A DNA stretch of 13,398 nucleotides from Deltaproteobacteria bacterium (GTDB taxonomy: Bacteria > Myxococcota > UBA727 > JABDBI01), in the NCBI GenBank assembly GCA_016764955.1, contig JAESQZ010000144.1:1-13398 (forward strand). Direction: 5' to 3'. Position 1 is the first letter of the stretch. Every line of letters begins with the position of its first letter. The position numbers and the translations under genes were made by a program. The notes under the pieces are model-generated. The model worked only from the letters and a program-made list of their open reading frames with translations. It was not told the origin of the DNA and ran no database searches. Positions 13,029 through 13,398 of this stretch are shown piece after piece.

Positions 13029-13398
13029 TTGGGCGACAGAATTTTGACTTCGAAGAGAACTTGATTTTTGAACATGGTTCAAAAGGACGCTCTGGTGTTG
13101 ACTTACCTGAATGTGCAGAGTCTCAAGCGGCAGCAATTAAAGTTCTGGGGCAGCACCTTCGCACTGAGGAAGATCAAGCCCAGTTGGCTGAGTGTTCAGA
13201 GCCAGAAGTTAACAGGCACTATACTAGGCTTAGTCGATGGAATTTCTCGATTGATACGAACTCGTATCCGTTGGGTTCATGCACGATGAAATATAACCCA
13301 AGGATTAACGAATGGGCAGCCAGGCTGCCGGGCTTTGCTCAGCTTCACCCCCATTTGCCAGAATCTCGCCTCGAGAATGCCAAAGCTTTAATCGAAGA
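13025..13398 (+). CDS. gcvPB: Glycine dehydrogenase (decarboxylating) subunit 2, GcvPB (5' part, runs off the window)
   Basis: ATG 13025-13027 overlaps the gcvPA TGA 13026-13028 as ATGA, the hallmark of translational coupling. About 124 codons are visible. The sequence opens IGRQNFDFEENLIFEHGSKG, then LSRWNFSIDTNSYPLGSCT and MKYNPRINEWAARLPGFAQL. NSYPLGSCTMKYNPR is diagnostic of the C-terminal half of the P-protein. The pyridoxal-phosphate lysine lies further downstream, outside the window. Together with GcvPA it forms the decarboxylating component of the glycine cleavage system, feeding one-carbon units to tetrahydrofolate through GcvT. A split P-protein is common in Firmicutes, archaea and many gammaproteobacteria such as Legionella-like lineages. 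Confidence 0.95.
   Translation, partial: MIGRQNFDFEENLIFEHGSKGRSGVDLPECAESQAAAIKVLGQHLRTEEDQAQLAECSEPEVNRHYTRLSRWNFSIDTNSYPLGSCTMKYNPRINEWAARLPGFAQLHPHLPESRLENAKALIE

Noticed and set aside
1..13398. tRNA, rRNA or CRISPR array
   Set aside because: I saw no cloverleaf, rRNA signature or regularly spaced repeat series on either strand.

Overview
The window reads as a chromosomal segment of a Gram-negative, probably gammaproteobacterial and probably host-associated bacterium. The housekeeping proteins (GalU, OtsA, OtsB, split glycine decarboxylase) are of ordinary bacterial type. The accessory content (an ankyrin-repeat protein, a secreted protein with a Hedgehog-type Hint domain, palindromic repeats and a possible insertion-sequence scar) recalls intracellular lineages such as the Legionellales. 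That placement is inference; no RNA gene or marker fixes it.

Positions 1-7819 hold a trehalose and glucose-polymer block. The 3' end of an unidentified gene (1-151) is followed by a GH15 glucoamylase/trehalase-like hydrolase (225-2048), a repeat-rich convergent gap (2049-2283), otsB on the minus strand (2284-2994), a large ankyrin protein on the plus strand (3052-5499), otsA on the minus strand (5562-6974) and galU diverging from it (6998-7819). GalU makes UDP-glucose, OtsA joins it to glucose-6-phosphate, OtsB dephosphorylates the product to trehalose, and the GH15 enzyme may hydrolyse trehalose or an alpha-glucan. The ankyrin gene sits in antisense orientation between otsA and otsB, which are normally adjacent.

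Positions 7820-11777 are accessory. After an AT-rich gap with a possible mobile-element scar come two co-oriented, unrecognised exported or membrane proteins (8104-9126 and 9130-10689). Convergent with them, with not one base between the stop codons, is a gene (10690-11460) for a signal peptide, a small cysteine-rich domain and a Hedgehog-type autoprocessing Hint domain. It carries the nucleophile-position Cys-Phe, a Ser-x-x-His block and an intact ASCYA motif. This is the most remarkable item in the window: it suggests a bacterial protein that cleaves itself and could attach an alcohol such as a sterol to its own N-terminal part. A 317-base gap with a possibly frameshifted small reading frame follows.

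Positions 11778-13398 hold gcvPA and the 5' part of gcvPB, overlapping by ATGA. They encode the two halves of the glycine cleavage P-protein. No gcvT or gcvH lies upstream.
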